A stretch of 64,000 nucleotides of DNA from Streptococcus pseudopneumoniae (GCF_001074825.1 NZ_JUPG01000181.1:1-64000); one strand, 5' to 3'; counted from the first letter of the stretch, positions 10,701 to 26,211 are shown. Notes: generated by a model from the letters alone, not told the origin. Numbers and translations are program-made.

Positions 10701-13700
10701 TATTATCCAACCAATAGTGGATTTGAGCACGCATCTTTTCATCGCCAGATGCTTTATAAAGTTGAGCCGCAGCTTTTAGTTTAGCAAATTCCGCACGTAA
10801 TCCTTCACGCTCTGCGCTGACATCTTGACCTGCTTTCAACTTAGACATAAATGTCGCCAATTTCGGTGCGAGTTCAACAGACTCTTCCAACTTCACAACA
10901 CGACCATCCATGTTTTGGTTGATCATATGTTTACCAAGCTCACGGAAGGCAAGAGATGCTTCGCTATCTGTAAACTTACCATTTTCAACAAAGTTGAAGG
11001 CAATATCGTTTACTTTCTTAGCTTCTGCTTCTGACTTCCATTGTTTCCATGCATATTGAGCTGCAGAGAAGAGGGCAATCTTAGAAGGCTCAGATTGTTG
11101 CATTGGATTCAACATGATACCTGAAAGAAGACTAGGATCAACATTTGGATGAAGGAATTTCTCACCACCACCTAAGATTAAGTGTTGTTTAGAGTTATCT
11201 GTAACAGGCCAATTGACCCATAGAGAAACTGGACGATAGGTCTTACCACCTGCAGTCAGGTTGTTCTTAAGGTTAGAGAGGAAGCTTTCGGATACTTCAC
11301 CCCAGATCTTACCACCAGTAAGGGTCATAGAGGTTGAAGTTGGAAGATTTTCATTGAGTGCTTTCAACTCATCTTCACGGCCATTACCCCAATATTGACC
11401 TGGGACAAAGATCATTTCCTTACGAAGGCCACCATAAGTTGCTTGTTTTTCAGTCAACCAGTCTGTCATGTCCTTCATCAAGCGGTTGTAGCTATTGTAG
11501 CCACCAACTGGACTTGGTGCATCATCGGCCAAAATACCGAACTCACGAACACCGACATCCATCAATTGAGTGAATTTAGCTTTAATAGTTTCAAGGTCTT
11601 TTTGGTAGTCAGCATCGTTGCCAAAACGGATACGGTTATTCATGAATGGGTGGATGGTCCACACATAACGAGTCTTGTTTTGGTTTCCGACACGTGCCAA
11701 TTCACGAATTTCAGCTAGTTTTTCTTCTGGATAAAGTTCACGCCATTTCTTATTGTGATATGGATCATCTTTTGGTGCAAAGAAGTATTGGGTCAACTTC
11801 AAGTCACCACCATAACGCATCAACTCAGCACGATCAGCATTGCTCCAAGGGTTACCATAGTATCCTTCGATAAAGCCACGGTTCTTAATTTCAGCATAGT
11901 CTTCAACTGTTACGTTACGCAAGACTGGAGCTTCACTTTCATTAAGCATGTGTTTGAGAGTTGTCAAACCGTAGAAGACAGCATCTGTATCTTTACCGAC
12001 GATAGAGATTGTATTGTTCTTGATTGACAAGGCATAGGCATCAATCTTATCAAAGAGTCCTTGAGAAATTCCAGACACTTCTTTTTCAGCCTGGGAATTT
12101 TGACCATGAACACCAAGGTAGATGTTGGTAGCACCTGCCACTGCTGATTGACTGCTTGTGTATGAGATTTGATGATCTTGTAAAACACTCTTCAAGCGGT
12201 TACGAGTATAGATATCCAAATTATCCCCCATAACAAGATTGACTTGTTTATGGAGTTTTGTAACACCTTCATCGTAAGTTACTTTTTGTGGCGTTGGGAA
12301 GACCTTATACTCTTTCTTAAGGTAATCTTGACTTTTCGATGCTGCAGCAACCGCCTCGTCACTTGTAGGTTTCGTAGCTACAAAGTTATCCGCAAGTTCA
12401 GTTGTACCATCGCTTACTTCTTCAACTTTAGGTTTTTCTGGAGTCACAGGTTTCTCTGGACTAACTGGCTCTTCTGCATTGGTAGTAGAAACTGGTTTCA
12501 GAAGTTGAATTTCTGCAGCACTACCAAATCCTGCAACACCTGCTAGAACTTTTAACTCTACCTTATCCGTTTCAACTGCATCAAAGTTAACTGTTTTCTC
12601 TTTGGCATTGTTTTCCCAAGTTCCTGAAGCAACTTTAACCATCTGACCATCTTTTTGAGCATAGATTTCGTAAGATGTCACGACACCATTACCACCACCT
12701 GGACGTGGAAGATAAGTCAAACCATTGACTTTTTCACTTGCTTTCAAGTTCATAGCAACTGTGAATGGTGCTTGATGTCCAGACCATTTTGAATGCCAGA
12801 AGGTGTTTGGATCATTGTCGAAGGCTTTTTCTACTGGACCTTCTGCATTGGTACCTGGTAATTCTTGACTAGTTGCAGAAACTGTAAAATGATTATTTGG
12901 AATCAAACGTGGATTTACAAATGGTTCATTTGACAACTCAGCACTATGCAAGATTCCTTTGAAACCACCGATCGTTTCAAGTGGTAGAACCAAGCTATTA
13001 TGAGCAAAACGAGGATTAGCTGGATTTGCAATACGTTCAACCTTTTCACCATCTACATAAACTTCTGTAGATTGTGGTTTCGTTACAACAGAGATTTGAT
13101 AACGTTTGTTCTTTTCAAGTTTCTTGTTGAATTGAATATGGAATTGCTCAAAAGTATAGGCAAGGTAGCCATCCTTATCTGCAAGATAAAGTTGATTATT
13201 GCCACTTGTTGAGAAGGTCTGTTCACCGTCACCAGTTACAGTAACATCCATTTTCAGGACATGACTTGGTCCTGCGTCACCAACTAGACCTTCGATTGTA
13301 CTGTCTTTATCGAAATTCAATCCTTTTTCACTTGTCTTCACTTTCTTAGCAAGGTAATCTTTAACAGTATCAGGATTGATCTTAAACAAATCTTCTTCAG
13401 CTACGGTCTTATCTGGATTAGATTGTGGTGCATAGACACTTGCTGGTTGAATACGGTCTGCATAGGTCTTAGCTGCACGGTCTGAACCCCAAGTGCGTTC
13501 TGCAGTAGACTGCATACTCTTGAAGAAACGTTTAAAGATATCATAAGAAGTAAGTCCAGTTTCATGGAGGTCAATATTATCATTCCAAACCGCATGACCA
13601 CCACCAATGATATTAGGATTAGAAGCTTCTAGACGTGGGCCACCACCTGTTGAGAAGTCATTTGGTGCCCAACGGTTGTACTGAGTTTCATAGTTAGCAT

Positions 13701-16062
13701 AATCTCCATAAGCAGCTTGACTATTGCTACCACTTGGGACACTATAGGTTGGAACATCTGTGATATTGATAATCTTGGCACCTTGAGCAATTGCAGCTGC
13801 TGGACGTTGCCATCCAAGGCTCCAGATATCCACTTCTACATCTTTCCAATCAACTGGCGTTTTTCCTTGTTTGGCGCTGAGTGATCCCCAAATACGTGGT
13901 GTATAACCTTTTCCTTTGATATACTTGATGAGGTCATTGACATAGCGACGATAGCTTTCTGGACTTCCATAATACTCATCTGTACCGATATGAACGGTAG
14001 AAACGCCATGAAGGGGTGCATCTGGACCATCAAGAAGTTTATCATAGACTGATTTAACAAAAGCAAGTGTTTCTTCGTACTTGTTATCCAAGTCCAACAT
14101 AGCTACACGTTCTACATTGTGTTTTCTCGCACTAAGTTGACCCTTGTACATCAAGTCTGGACGAACTTTAACGAATGAAAGGGCGTGACCTGGTGTGTCA
14201 ATTTCAGGAACAAGGTTGATATGCAAAGCTTTTGCTAACTTGATGATTTCTTGCATTTCTTCCTTGGTATAGTGCTCATCTGATGTTAATTTTTGGCCAT
14301 CCTTACCAACAATATCTGTCTCCACACGGAAGCCTGTCTTGGCATGCTCTAGAACATACTTCAGTTCTTCTTCTGGACTTAAGTTCTTACCTGCCAAGTG
14401 CTCTTTTAGGAAGATATAGTTATCATTCAAGTGCAACTGCAAGTCATTCATCTTGTAGTAGGCCATGTTTAGCATGATGTCTACAAGCGTATCATAAGGG
14501 ATAAACTTACGACCTGTGTCTAGCATAAAGCCACGGTGGCTGAAGCTTGGGAAGTCACGGATCTCACCGTTCTGTAGATCTTTTTCTCCCATTTGAAGAA
14601 GTGTACGTGTAGCATAAAAGGCACCTGCATTTGTTGCAGCTTCTACAGTGATAACACCATCTTTTACAGTGATACCATAGCCTTCCTTGCCATATCCCTT
14701 GTCTTCAACCTTCTTAAATTCAATTCGTTTTTGAGCTGTCTGATTGCCTGTTGCAATTTCTAAGCCACGACTTTCAAGGTCAGTCTGATAGAATTTGGCT
14801 TCTTGACCAAATCCAGAATCTCCGACTGAAATAACAGTAGATGATGTAATAGAAGTTTTTCCTTCAGTTCCATACCATTGTTGAACTGCTGGAGCAACTG
14901 CTGGTTTAGTTCCAACGCCTTCGTCTGCATGCAAGCCTTTAATAAGAACTTCAAATTCTTTTGTGAAGGTATGAGTATCTTTGACTTGTTGGACCATGAC
15001 CTTAACAGTTTGATCTGTTAAAGGTTTGTAGATTTTGTTATTGAGATCAACAACACCCTGTTTGTTGCTACCAATTAAGCTTACTTGACCTGGTAATTTA
15101 GGTAAAACAAGTGATTTTCCATCTTTAGCAACTTCTAGTTCTGTCACCTGACGAATATCTGTTGGTTTGCTTGCATCCGGAATGTTTGAATAGGCACGAA
15201 TTTCTTGAATACCAACATTTTTCCAGTTCATAGTACCAGCTTGGTAATCTGTGATTTCAAGTTTAAGGTACTTGGCTTGAATAGCCTCTTTCAAATCAAC
15301 TTTTTCATCAAGAAGTGGAGTGCCTGTTCTTTGATAAGCTAACTTCCATTCTTTAACTCCTGATCCATTCACATCATCCTGGCCAGCGTAATAAAGATTC
15401 CATGACTTGATATTTGGATCATTTTTTTCACCACGAACACGGCGATCCCAATCAATCTCCACATGCTTAATCACTGTTGTCTTTTCAAGTGTAAATTCGA
15501 TGGTTGGTTTTTCAACATTTTGATCAGTAGCCCAGCGAGTATCAGGTTTTCCGTCAATTGCCTTTTCTGCTGTGTACTGTGTATTTGCTTCATGGTTTGA
15601 TGCTGTAGCAGAAGCTTTTTCTAAATGATTGACATCTGGAGTTTCGACCAAATCTTTGGCCACTGGCTTTTCAGCAGGTTTAGCTGCTGGAGCTACTTCT
15701 TCTTTGGGAGTTTCTGCTGGTTTTGGAGTTGTTTCTTCCTTAGGAGCAGGAGTTTCAGTTGGTTTTGTAACTGTTTCTCCAGTATTTTCAGGCTGACTTT
15801 CTGTCTCACTTGGTTGAATTTCAGTATCCTCCGTCGTAGTAGCAGTTTCTGCTTTTTCAATTGCTGCTGCTATATCTGCTGGCAGTTTATCCAGAGGATG
15901 AGCCTGTGTTATTGTTCCTTCTGTCTCAGCAGGTCCTTCTGTTTCAGCTGCTTGAACCATGCCAGCACCAAAGATACTGGCACCAATCATAACAGAAGCT
16001 GCACCAATCGTAAATTTACGAATACTATAATGACACCGTTTCTCAAAAAAATGTTTTCCCAT
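7762..16062 (-). CDS. Cell-wall-anchored bifunctional hexosaminidase, GH20 + GH84
   Basis: Predicted surface exo-enzyme removing terminal beta-linked GlcNAc/GalNAc from host glycans. Parts in order: YSIRK signal peptide; Thr/Pro/Glu linker; a discoidin (F5/8C) module at about 147-294; GH20 domain at about 390-875 with catalytic pair Asp695-Glu696 (HIGTDEYYG); LamG-like and F5/8C modules; a GH84 N-terminal domain from about 1250; GH84 catalytic domain from about 1393 (GFIEGYYG) with adjacent Asp1513-Asp1514 (GILADDAPSP), the pair used by NagJ/OGA-type enzymes; a helical region; at least three further F5/8C-like modules (about 1870, 2024, 2267); repeats at about 2557-2670; LPATG and tail. 2766 aa. 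AGGA lies just before the ATG. Pneumococcal StrH has two GH20 domains, so the GH20/GH84 pairing differs. A cre-like site lies 32 bases upstream. Exact linkage specificity cannot be read from sequence. Confidence 0.93.
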   Translation of the reverse strand: MGKHFFEKRCHYSIRKFTIGAASVMIGASIFGAGMVQAAETEGPAETEGTITQAHPLDKLPADIAAAIEKAETATTTEDTEIQPSETESQPENTGETVTKPTETPAPKEETTPKPAETPKEEVAPAAKPAEKPVAKDLVETPDVNHLEKASATASNHEANTQYTAEKAIDGKPDTRWATDQNVEKPTIEFTLEKTTVIKHVEIDWDRRVRGEKNDPNIKSWNLYYAGQDDVNGSGVKEWKLAYQRTGTPLLDEKVDLKEAIQAKYLKLEITDYQAGTMNWKNVGIQEIRAYSNIPDASKPTDIRQVTELEVAKDGKSLVLPKLPGQVSLIGSNKQGVVDLNNKIYKPLTDQTVKVMVQQVKDTHTFTKEFEVLIKGLHADEGVGTKPAVAPAVQQWYGTEGKTSITSSTVISVGDSGFGQEAKFYQTDLESRGLEIATGNQTAQKRIEFKKVEDKGYGKEGYGITVKDGVITVEAATNAGAFYATRTLLQMGEKDLQNGEIRDFPSFSHRGFMLDTGRKFIPYDTLVDIMLNMAYYKMNDLQLHLNDNYIFLKEHLAGKNLSPEEELKYVLEHAKTGFRVETDIVGKDGQKLTSDEHYTKEEMQEIIKLAKALHINLVPEIDTPGHALSFVKVRPDLMYKGQLSARKHNVERVAMLDLDNKYEETLAFVKSVYDKLLDGPDAPLHGVSTVHIGTDEYYGSPESYRRYVNDLIKYIKGKGYTPRIWGSLSAKQGKTPVDWKDVEVDIWSLGWQRPAAAIAQGAKIINITDVPTYSVPSGSNSQAAYGDYANYETQYNRWAPNDFSTGGGPRLEASNPNIIGGGHAVWNDNIDLHETGLTSYDIFKRFFKSMQSTAERTWGSDRAAKTYADRIQPASVYAPQSNPDKTVAEEDLFKINPDTVKDYLAKKVKTSEKGLNFDKDSTIEGLVGDAGPSHVLKMDVTVTGDGEQTFSTSGNNQLYLADKDGYLAYTFEQFHIQFNKKLEKNKRYQISVVTKPQSTEVYVDGEKVERIANPANPRFAHNSLVLPLETIGGFKGILHSAELSNEPFVNPRLIPNNHFTVSATSQELPGTNAEGPVEKAFDNDPNTFWHSKWSGHQAPFTVAMNLKASEKVNGLTYLPRPGGGNGVVTSYEIYAQKDGQMVKVASGTWENNAKEKTVNFDAVETDKVELKVLAGVAGFGSAAEIQLLKPVSTTNAEEPVSPEKPVTPEKPKVEEVSDGTTELADNFVATKPTSDEAVAAASKSQDYLKKEYKVFPTPQKVTYDEGVTKLHKQVNLVMGDNLDIYTRNRLKSVLQDHQISYTSSQSAVAGATNIYLGVHGQNSQAEKEVSGISQGLFDKIDAYALSIKNNTISIVGKDTDAVFYGLTTLKHMLNESEAPVLRNVTVEDYAEIKNRGFIEGYYGNPWSNADRAELMRYGGDLKLTQYFFAPKDDPYHNKKWRELYPEEKLAEIRELARVGNQNKTRYVWTIHPFMNNRIRFGNDADYQKDLETIKAKFTQLMDVGVREFGILADDAPSPVGGYNSYNRLMKDMTDWLTEKQATYGGLRKEMIFVPGQYWGNGREDELKALNENLPTSTSMTLTGGKIWGEVSESFLSNLKNNLTAGGKTYRPVSLWVNWPVTDNSKQHLILGGGEKFLHPNVDPSLLSGIMLNPMQQSEPSKIALFSAAQYAWKQWKSEAEAKKVNDIAFNFVENGKFTDSEASLAFRELGKHMINQNMDGRVVKLEESVELAPKLATFMSKLKAGQDVSAEREGLRAEFAKLKAAAQLYKASGDEKMRAQIHYWLDNTIDQMDALSALLDGTEAIATNDSAKLWDSYYNGLKLYEQSQTYTFHYVDHDERAELGVQHIRPFLLGLREILATEVQKALHPDQVISTFITNRTGVEGGLAEVTDGDLGTHALIKSPNSIKTGDYIGLKFNKAVPLQNLTFAMGTQANPRDTFNNAKVEYLNENDEWVTLSEPSYTGNESLIKYEKLNIRAKAVRMIATSDRDNTWFAIREIAVNRPVEVTRAKQPATVTISPNLMYKYNTTVGQITDGRDNTEAMLANADRTDTTPVNSWVQLDLGEVKPVTKVRLHQGSGDKLAEGVLEYSADGNSWQELDRLTGEQTKEIETPISARYVRIRNTKNINLWWRIADFSVETRSGNSQLTDTNVENLKSTPVDDSLGRYNMQIPSGTKLPAKSYLGMKLDRLHQAELIQAVGTENPSLNLEYSPNAQEWYPADQVTDKSLVRYVRLVNKTDQEQAVTATSLLVQTKEVQPTTLDSTSMGIHPTYGRNDVRKIKNLDQLFDGVYNNFVEFSDYARKDGHITLKLGSERAIKKIRAYIQDGTQNYLRDGKIQVSQDGKTWTDLVTVGDGVANETRDDSLTDGWTHDSKMPGNRYIEGELSSPVKANYLRVLYTADYNARFVGFTELVINDGEFVKPINDPTVQGNSGESQGNLYTNLVDGKVLTSYKAEKEQGELVYHLSEPTDVNHIRLVSSLPQGVKARVLARTLKSDKRDSWSEIGEITSSFQTFAVRDKSPLLDVKLVWEGGKPEFYEMTTFHQELPEEPAKPAPTTSKGDEPASVVEVPDFKGGVNGVEAAVHEVPEYTQAIGTAGDGVTPVVEALEFKGGVNAVEAATHEVPEYTEAIEKADKLPAPVVEVPDFKGGVNGTEAAVHEVPEYKETASPQATPTEENLKDSVDKVDGDKMSSGNSDVETTVEKSDEFASASVKTDQAQKQEQPQTSVAKVKDQLPATGGEESATLALLGGLGLVLSAAFVKRGKKD
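8044..8391 (-). repeat. Three tandem VPDFKGGVN/HEVPEY repeat units in the GH20/GH84 protein
   Basis: Three units of about 38 residues, each with a VPDFKGGVN or ALEFKGGVN core followed by [10 protein letters not shown] or EAATHEVPEY. They are close to identical in DNA and related to the repeats in the two neighbouring giant genes, which makes them a likely site of unequal recombination. Confidence 0.85.
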
Positions 16063-16093
16063 TTTTTCCTATTTCCTTTCATACGCTCACAAT

Positions 16094-16107
16094 CGTAAAC
16101 GTTCTCA
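16094..16107 (-). promoter_or_regulatory. cre-like CcpA site upstream of the GH20/GH84 gene
   Basis: Minus strand TGAGAACGTTTACG fits TGWNANCGNTNWCA with one mismatch at the last base. It lies 32 bases before the start codon, between the preceding terminator and the gene. The only promoter-like pair I can find (TTTCTA, 17 bases, TACGAT) is weak and would overlap this site. Confidence 0.65.
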
Positions 16108-16117
16108 TTTCCTTTAG

Positions 16118-16145
16118 AAAAAGAGAGGACCTAGAGGTCCTCTCT
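16118..16145 (-). terminator. Terminator after the protease-GH101 gene
   Basis: Perfect 10-bp stem AGAGAGGACC/GGTCCTCTCT with a 4-base loop, followed on the minus strand by a short T run. It sits 72 bases past the upstream gene's stop and only about 55 bases before the next start codon. Confidence 0.85.
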
Positions 16146-16216
16146 GGGTATTCTTTTTTCTCCACTAGAACAAGCAGAGAGTTTGAGCTCCCTTTTAATG
16201 AAAACTCTTGTATATT

Positions 16217-23215
<6,999 letters not shown>

Positions 23216-23235
23216 TTAAATCCTTTCATTTTATC

Positions 23236-23249
23236 CGTAAGCGTTTACA
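23236..23249 (-). promoter_or_regulatory. cre-like CcpA site upstream of the protease-GH101 gene
   Basis: Minus strand TGTAAACGCTTACG fits the cre consensus except at the last base. It lies 27 bases before the start codon and downstream of the predicted promoter, the same arrangement as at bgaA. Confidence 0.75.
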
Positions 23250-23328
23250 TTCGCTGTTCAAAAAAATACTCCTTTCTGTCTAAAAAGTGCAACACTTACG
23301 TCATTAAATAAAAAATAATTACACTTTT

Positions 23329-23357
23329 AATATAACAAATGATATCCAATAAAGCAA
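23329..23357 (-). promoter_or_regulatory. Predicted promoter of the protease-GH101 gene
   Basis: Minus strand TTGCTT (23352-23357), 17-base spacer, TATATT (23329-23334). The gap 23210-23567 holds this, the cre-like site and the hairpin at 23441-23487; no gene is seen in it. Confidence 0.5.
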
Positions 23358-23440
23358 TAGAAAAGATAGGAAATGACTAATTTTTTCTTTCAATCCTAGT
23401 AAAATTAAAGTATAAAATCTCCAAAATACTCTAGAAAAAT

Positions 23441-23487
23441 AAAATGCATATCATCAAATTTTTTCAATATCTGATAATATGCATTTT
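23441..23487 (-). terminator. Terminator hairpin after yaaA
   Basis: AAAATGCATATCATC pairs with GATAATATGCATTTT at all but one position, with A/T runs on both sides. It lies about 80 bases beyond the yaaA stop and upstream of the GH101 promoter, so it insulates the two genes. Confidence 0.7.
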
Positions 23488-23567
23488 TCTGATTTTAAAG
23501 ACTCTTTATCCAATCTCATGCGTTTTAGAAATGAAGAAGTTGAGCCTCCATTTGAATTGTTCTCTTT

Positions 23568-24296
23568 TTATACTTCCTTAACAAAAACCAATTCCTGTGG
23601 TTGGGACAAGTCTTCTCGGTAGACAAATCCTGCAAAGCTTAAGCGGCGAGCCTCCTCCACTGTTTGTACTTGATTTTCTATCAGAGCTGTTAGGAAGGCC
23701 CCACGCGCTTTCTTGGAAATAGTTGAATGAATCTTCAGCTGACCACCCTTGTCCTCCATGAATTTGAAAGTCACCATTTTTTCTCTGATTTCCTTAGAAA
23801 ATACAGTCTCAAACTCGGATGACAAGAGAGAGACAATCACTTCTTCCTTATTCACAGCTTCATCATAGGCTGACTTCCAATGGCTCTTCAAAGTCTTACC
23901 AGCGACTTTTAACTTCATCAAAAAGTCCAAACGGTGAGGTGCCATAGGTGACAAGGCTGGAACAACACCGTACAAAGCCGAAGTAATAAAGACATGATTT
24001 TCAAGATAGGCTTGTTCTGCCTCAGTCAATTTATCTCGCTTTATATGGCGGTACATAAGCCCATCAAAAAGTTTCAGGGCTGGGTAGTGTTGAGCTCTTT
24101 GCCTTTTCAAAGCCTGAATATTTTGAAACTCTTCCGTAGCCTTCTCGGCTGATACCTTATAAAAACTCTCCAATTGACTAGCAGAATAGAGAGCCAAGGC
24201 ATCCAGCACAGCCTGACTTTCTGGTTTTAAAGGGGCTACTTCAATACTTGGCAAATCTGTGTTCATTTCTTTTGCTGTTGGGATTAAAATTTTCAT
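23568..24296 (-). CDS. yaaA: YaaA family peroxide-stress protein (DUF328)
   Basis: Member of the YaaA/DUF328 family, whose E. coli representative binds DNA and limits iron-driven oxidative damage. The 242-aa length and family blocks (MKILIPTAKEM at the start, YGVVPALSPMAPHRLDF, KGGQLKIHSTISKKARG) are typical. Soluble, with no signal peptide. No Shine-Dalgarno is visible and a -10-like TACACT ends 6 bases before the ATG, so the transcript may be leaderless. Single gene, with a terminator on each side. Confidence 0.9.
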   Translation of the reverse strand: MKILIPTAKEMNTDLPSIEVAPLKPESQAVLDALALYSASQLESFYKVSAEKATEEFQNIQALKRQRAQHYPALKLFDGLMYRHIKRDKLTEAEQAYLENHVFITSALYGVVPALSPMAPHRLDFLMKLKVAGKTLKSHWKSAYDEAVNKEEVIVSLLSSEFETVFSKEIREKMVTFKFMEDKGGQLKIHSTISKKARGAFLTALIENQVQTVEEARRLSFAGFVYREDLSQPQELVFVKEV

Positions 24297-24302
24297 ATTG
24301 AT

Positions 24303-24331
24303 AGTGTAGCATATTTTTTAGTCACAACCAA
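24303..24331 (-). promoter_or_regulatory. yaaA promoter abutting its start codon
   Basis: Minus strand TTGGTT (24326-24331), 17-base spacer, TACACT (24303-24308) preceded by an extended -10 TG. Only 6 bases separate the -10 from the ATG, which places initiation at or next to the start codon. Confidence 0.5.
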
Positions 24332-24345
24332 GAAATTCATCTGAA

Positions 24346-24368
24346 AAACCTCGGCTTGACCGAGGTTT
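24346..24368 (-). terminator. Terminator after the 59-aa membrane protein gene
   Basis: Perfect 9-bp stem AAACCTCGG/CCGAGGTTT with a 5-base loop, followed by TTTTT on the minus strand, 6 bases past the stop codon of the small gene. Confidence 0.9.
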
Positions 24369-24374
24369 CTCTGT

Positions 24375-24554
24375 TTATTTAGGCCATCCTAACCAGATAG
24401 CCACGAGAACAAGGGCTGTGCCAGTTAAGCTTGTTAAGATAGATAAGAATTTATCTTTTTTCTCCTTAAACTGAGAAAAACCTATCTTCAAATCAAACAA
24501 TCCAAGTAGCATTGAAGTAAGCATCACATAAAAACCTATTTCTTTGTCCTCCAT
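24375..24554 (-). CDS. Small two-helix membrane protein, 59 aa
   Basis: Open frame of 59 codons beginning MEDKEIGFYVMLTSML and ending VAIWLGWPK. Two hydrophobic stretches (about residues 7-22 and 40-56) are separated by a charged loop (FKEKKDKF), which predicts a hairpin membrane protein. An extended -10 sits upstream and a strong terminator follows directly, which supports a real gene. The ribosome-binding site is weak (AAGG about 15 bases upstream). Function unknown; I do not recognise a family. Confidence 0.75.
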   Translation of the reverse strand: MEDKEIGFYVMLTSMLLGLFDLKIGFSQFKEKKDKFLSILTSLTGTALVLVAIWLGWPK

Positions 24555-24571
24555 TAGTCTTAATTTACCTT

Positions 24572-24577
24572 ATTATA
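24572..24577 (-). promoter_or_regulatory. Extended -10 of the 59-aa gene
   Basis: Minus strand TGTTATAAT, a consensus -10 with an extended TG, 17 bases before the start codon. No convincing -35 is seen. Confidence 0.5.
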
Positions 24578-24604
24578 ACATACACTTCTTAAATAAAACT
24601 GTTT

Positions 24605-26200
24605 TTACTGTAGCTTAAAGGTCTTGAGATAATTGTCTTTTCCTACTTGACCTTCGAAGGTTTTACCATTTTCGAGGTAAGGGAGGTCATCAGATACAGA
24701 GGCCTTGACCTTGTAAATCTTGCCATCAACTTTAAAGAAGTAGACGGTGTCTCCCTTGATTACAGCTGATTTGAGGTCTGCTACCACACCCTTGATGCTT
24801 TCTGTTGTTGCATTATCAATCTCAAGATCATTTTTATTGGCATACTTGCTGAGCAGTTCTTCCACTGTAGTGGCTACGATAACGTTTTGGTACTCAACTG
24901 CATCCACCAAAGCATACTCTTTGACCAAGCCAGCATTGTCCTTCAAGCCCATGATGTAGAGAGGTTTATCATTGAGGTTGATGAGAATTGGGAAGGTTGC
25001 CTTGTAAGATTTCTCCTGGACAGCACCTTCTGCTGATTCACGGGCTGATTCTTCGGTCGCAGAAGCCAAGCTGTACTTAGTGATTTCTCCTGTTCGCATA
25101 TTCTCAAGGATGAAACCAAGATTACTCTCATCCGCATTGGCCGACGTCACACCTGTATAGAGGTAGATGTCATTGCCGATAGACAAGTAATTATAGCCCT
25201 TGGTAGTCTGAGTCACATTTTTCTTGGAAATCATGGCATTCCAGAAACCATCCTTGTACTTGCCGTTATAGTTGATTTGTTCAATGGTTTCCTCAGCTGG
25301 ATAAACCCTGTCCACCCATTCCGGAACATCTGCCAAGCTGTATTCTTTGGTTTCTCCATTTGTGGCATCTAAGATAATGACTGAAACAGGACGAGGAACC
25401 GCAAGTCCAAATTGCTTTTGGTAAACCGTCGCCACATAGAAAGGATTGCCCTCATCGTCCACCTCGAAAGATGGAGTCTTGAAGATTTTAGTTGGGTATT
25501 TAAAGCGCAGATGTCGTTTGACATCACGGTTAAAATACTCCGAATCCGAATACTTGATTGGTGTCTTCAAGTCCACCAAGTCCGCATTTCCGGTTACCAT
25601 GTCCACCTTGATATACTCGCCGATTCCCTTGGCCTGATTGTTAAACCATTTGATAGGGTCTGCGTATTCTAGCGGTGTAACCCGATAAGGCTTTCCGTCA
25701 ATCGTCAATTGAGTATAGGTATCTGCCGCCACGTACTGTGACACCTTATCGGTTAGGGAACCCAAGTAGCGGTCGCCAATTTTTTCAGCAGTACTTCTAT
25801 CTAGGATAGGAACCTTACTGGTATCAGTCTTAGGAAATTCAGTAAAGTCTTTTTCCGTAACCGTGACTACATTGGCATAATTTTTAGCCTGAAAAATGCT
25901 AGAAGTCACCAAGGAAACCAAACCTGCCAAGAGAAGAATTCCTCCAATAGAAGCTAAAAGAATTTTCCCTAACCGATTGATTTTGAAACCCTCAAAATTT
26001 AAAGCAGCTTCCGCCTTGCCGTGGCGCACATGAACAGTTTTGACCAGATTGATTTCCTTGCCAAAGCCAAATAAGACTGCCACAACCAACAAATGCCCAC
26101 AGAGAAAAAAGAGAAATTCCCAGCTGGTCAAATTAAGAGGCGGTAAAAAAATATACCAGGTCGTTGCAATAAAAATAAGTTCAAAGATTATCCGTTTCAT
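24605..26200 (-). CDS. Membrane-anchored protein with large extracytoplasmic domain, function unknown
   Basis: 531 aa. Two N-terminal hydrophobic segments (about 4-21 and 28-45), a cytoplasmic loop, then a third helix at about 80-105 (LLASIGGILLLAG), after which some 420 residues appear to face outward. That part has beta-rich repeated elements (DGKPYRV, LNDKPLYIMG, DGKIYKVKA) in which short strands recur, suggesting several copies of a small domain. No catalytic motif is seen. It starts 11 bases after the deformylase-like gene, whose TAG stop overlaps its AGGAGG site, so the two are probably translated as a pair. Homologues seem to be conserved in streptococci, but I cannot assign a role. 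Confidence 0.85.
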   Translation of the reverse strand: MKRIIFELIFIATTWYIFLPPLNLTSWEFLFFLCGHLLVVAVLFGFGKEINLVKTVHVRHGKAEAALNFEGFKINRLGKILLASIGGILLLAGLVSLVTSSIFQAKNYANVVTVTEKDFTEFPKTDTSKVPILDRSTAEKIGDRYLGSLTDKVSQYVAADTYTQLTIDGKPYRVTPLEYADPIKWFNNQAKGIGEYIKVDMVTGNADLVDLKTPIKYSDSEYFNRDVKRHLRFKYPTKIFKTPSFEVDDEGNPFYVATVYQKQFGLAVPRPVSVIILDATNGETKEYSLADVPEWVDRVYPAEETIEQINYNGKYKDGFWNAMISKKNVTQTTKGYNYLSIGNDIYLYTGVTSANADESNLGFILENMRTGEITKYSLASATEESARESAEGAVQEKSYKATFPILINLNDKPLYIMGLKDNAGLVKEYALVDAVEYQNVIVATTVEELLSKYANKNDLEIDNATTESIKGVVADLKSAVIKGDTVYFFKVDGKIYKVKASVSDDLPYLENGKTFEGQVGKDNYLKTFKLQ

Positions 26201-26211
26201 TTACTTTCCTC

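Noticed and set aside
15625-16098. 157-codon plus-strand frame opposite the GH20/GH84 signal and linker
   Set aside because: Cys/Phe/Ser-rich antisense of a Thr/Pro/Glu-rich coding stretch, without start signals.
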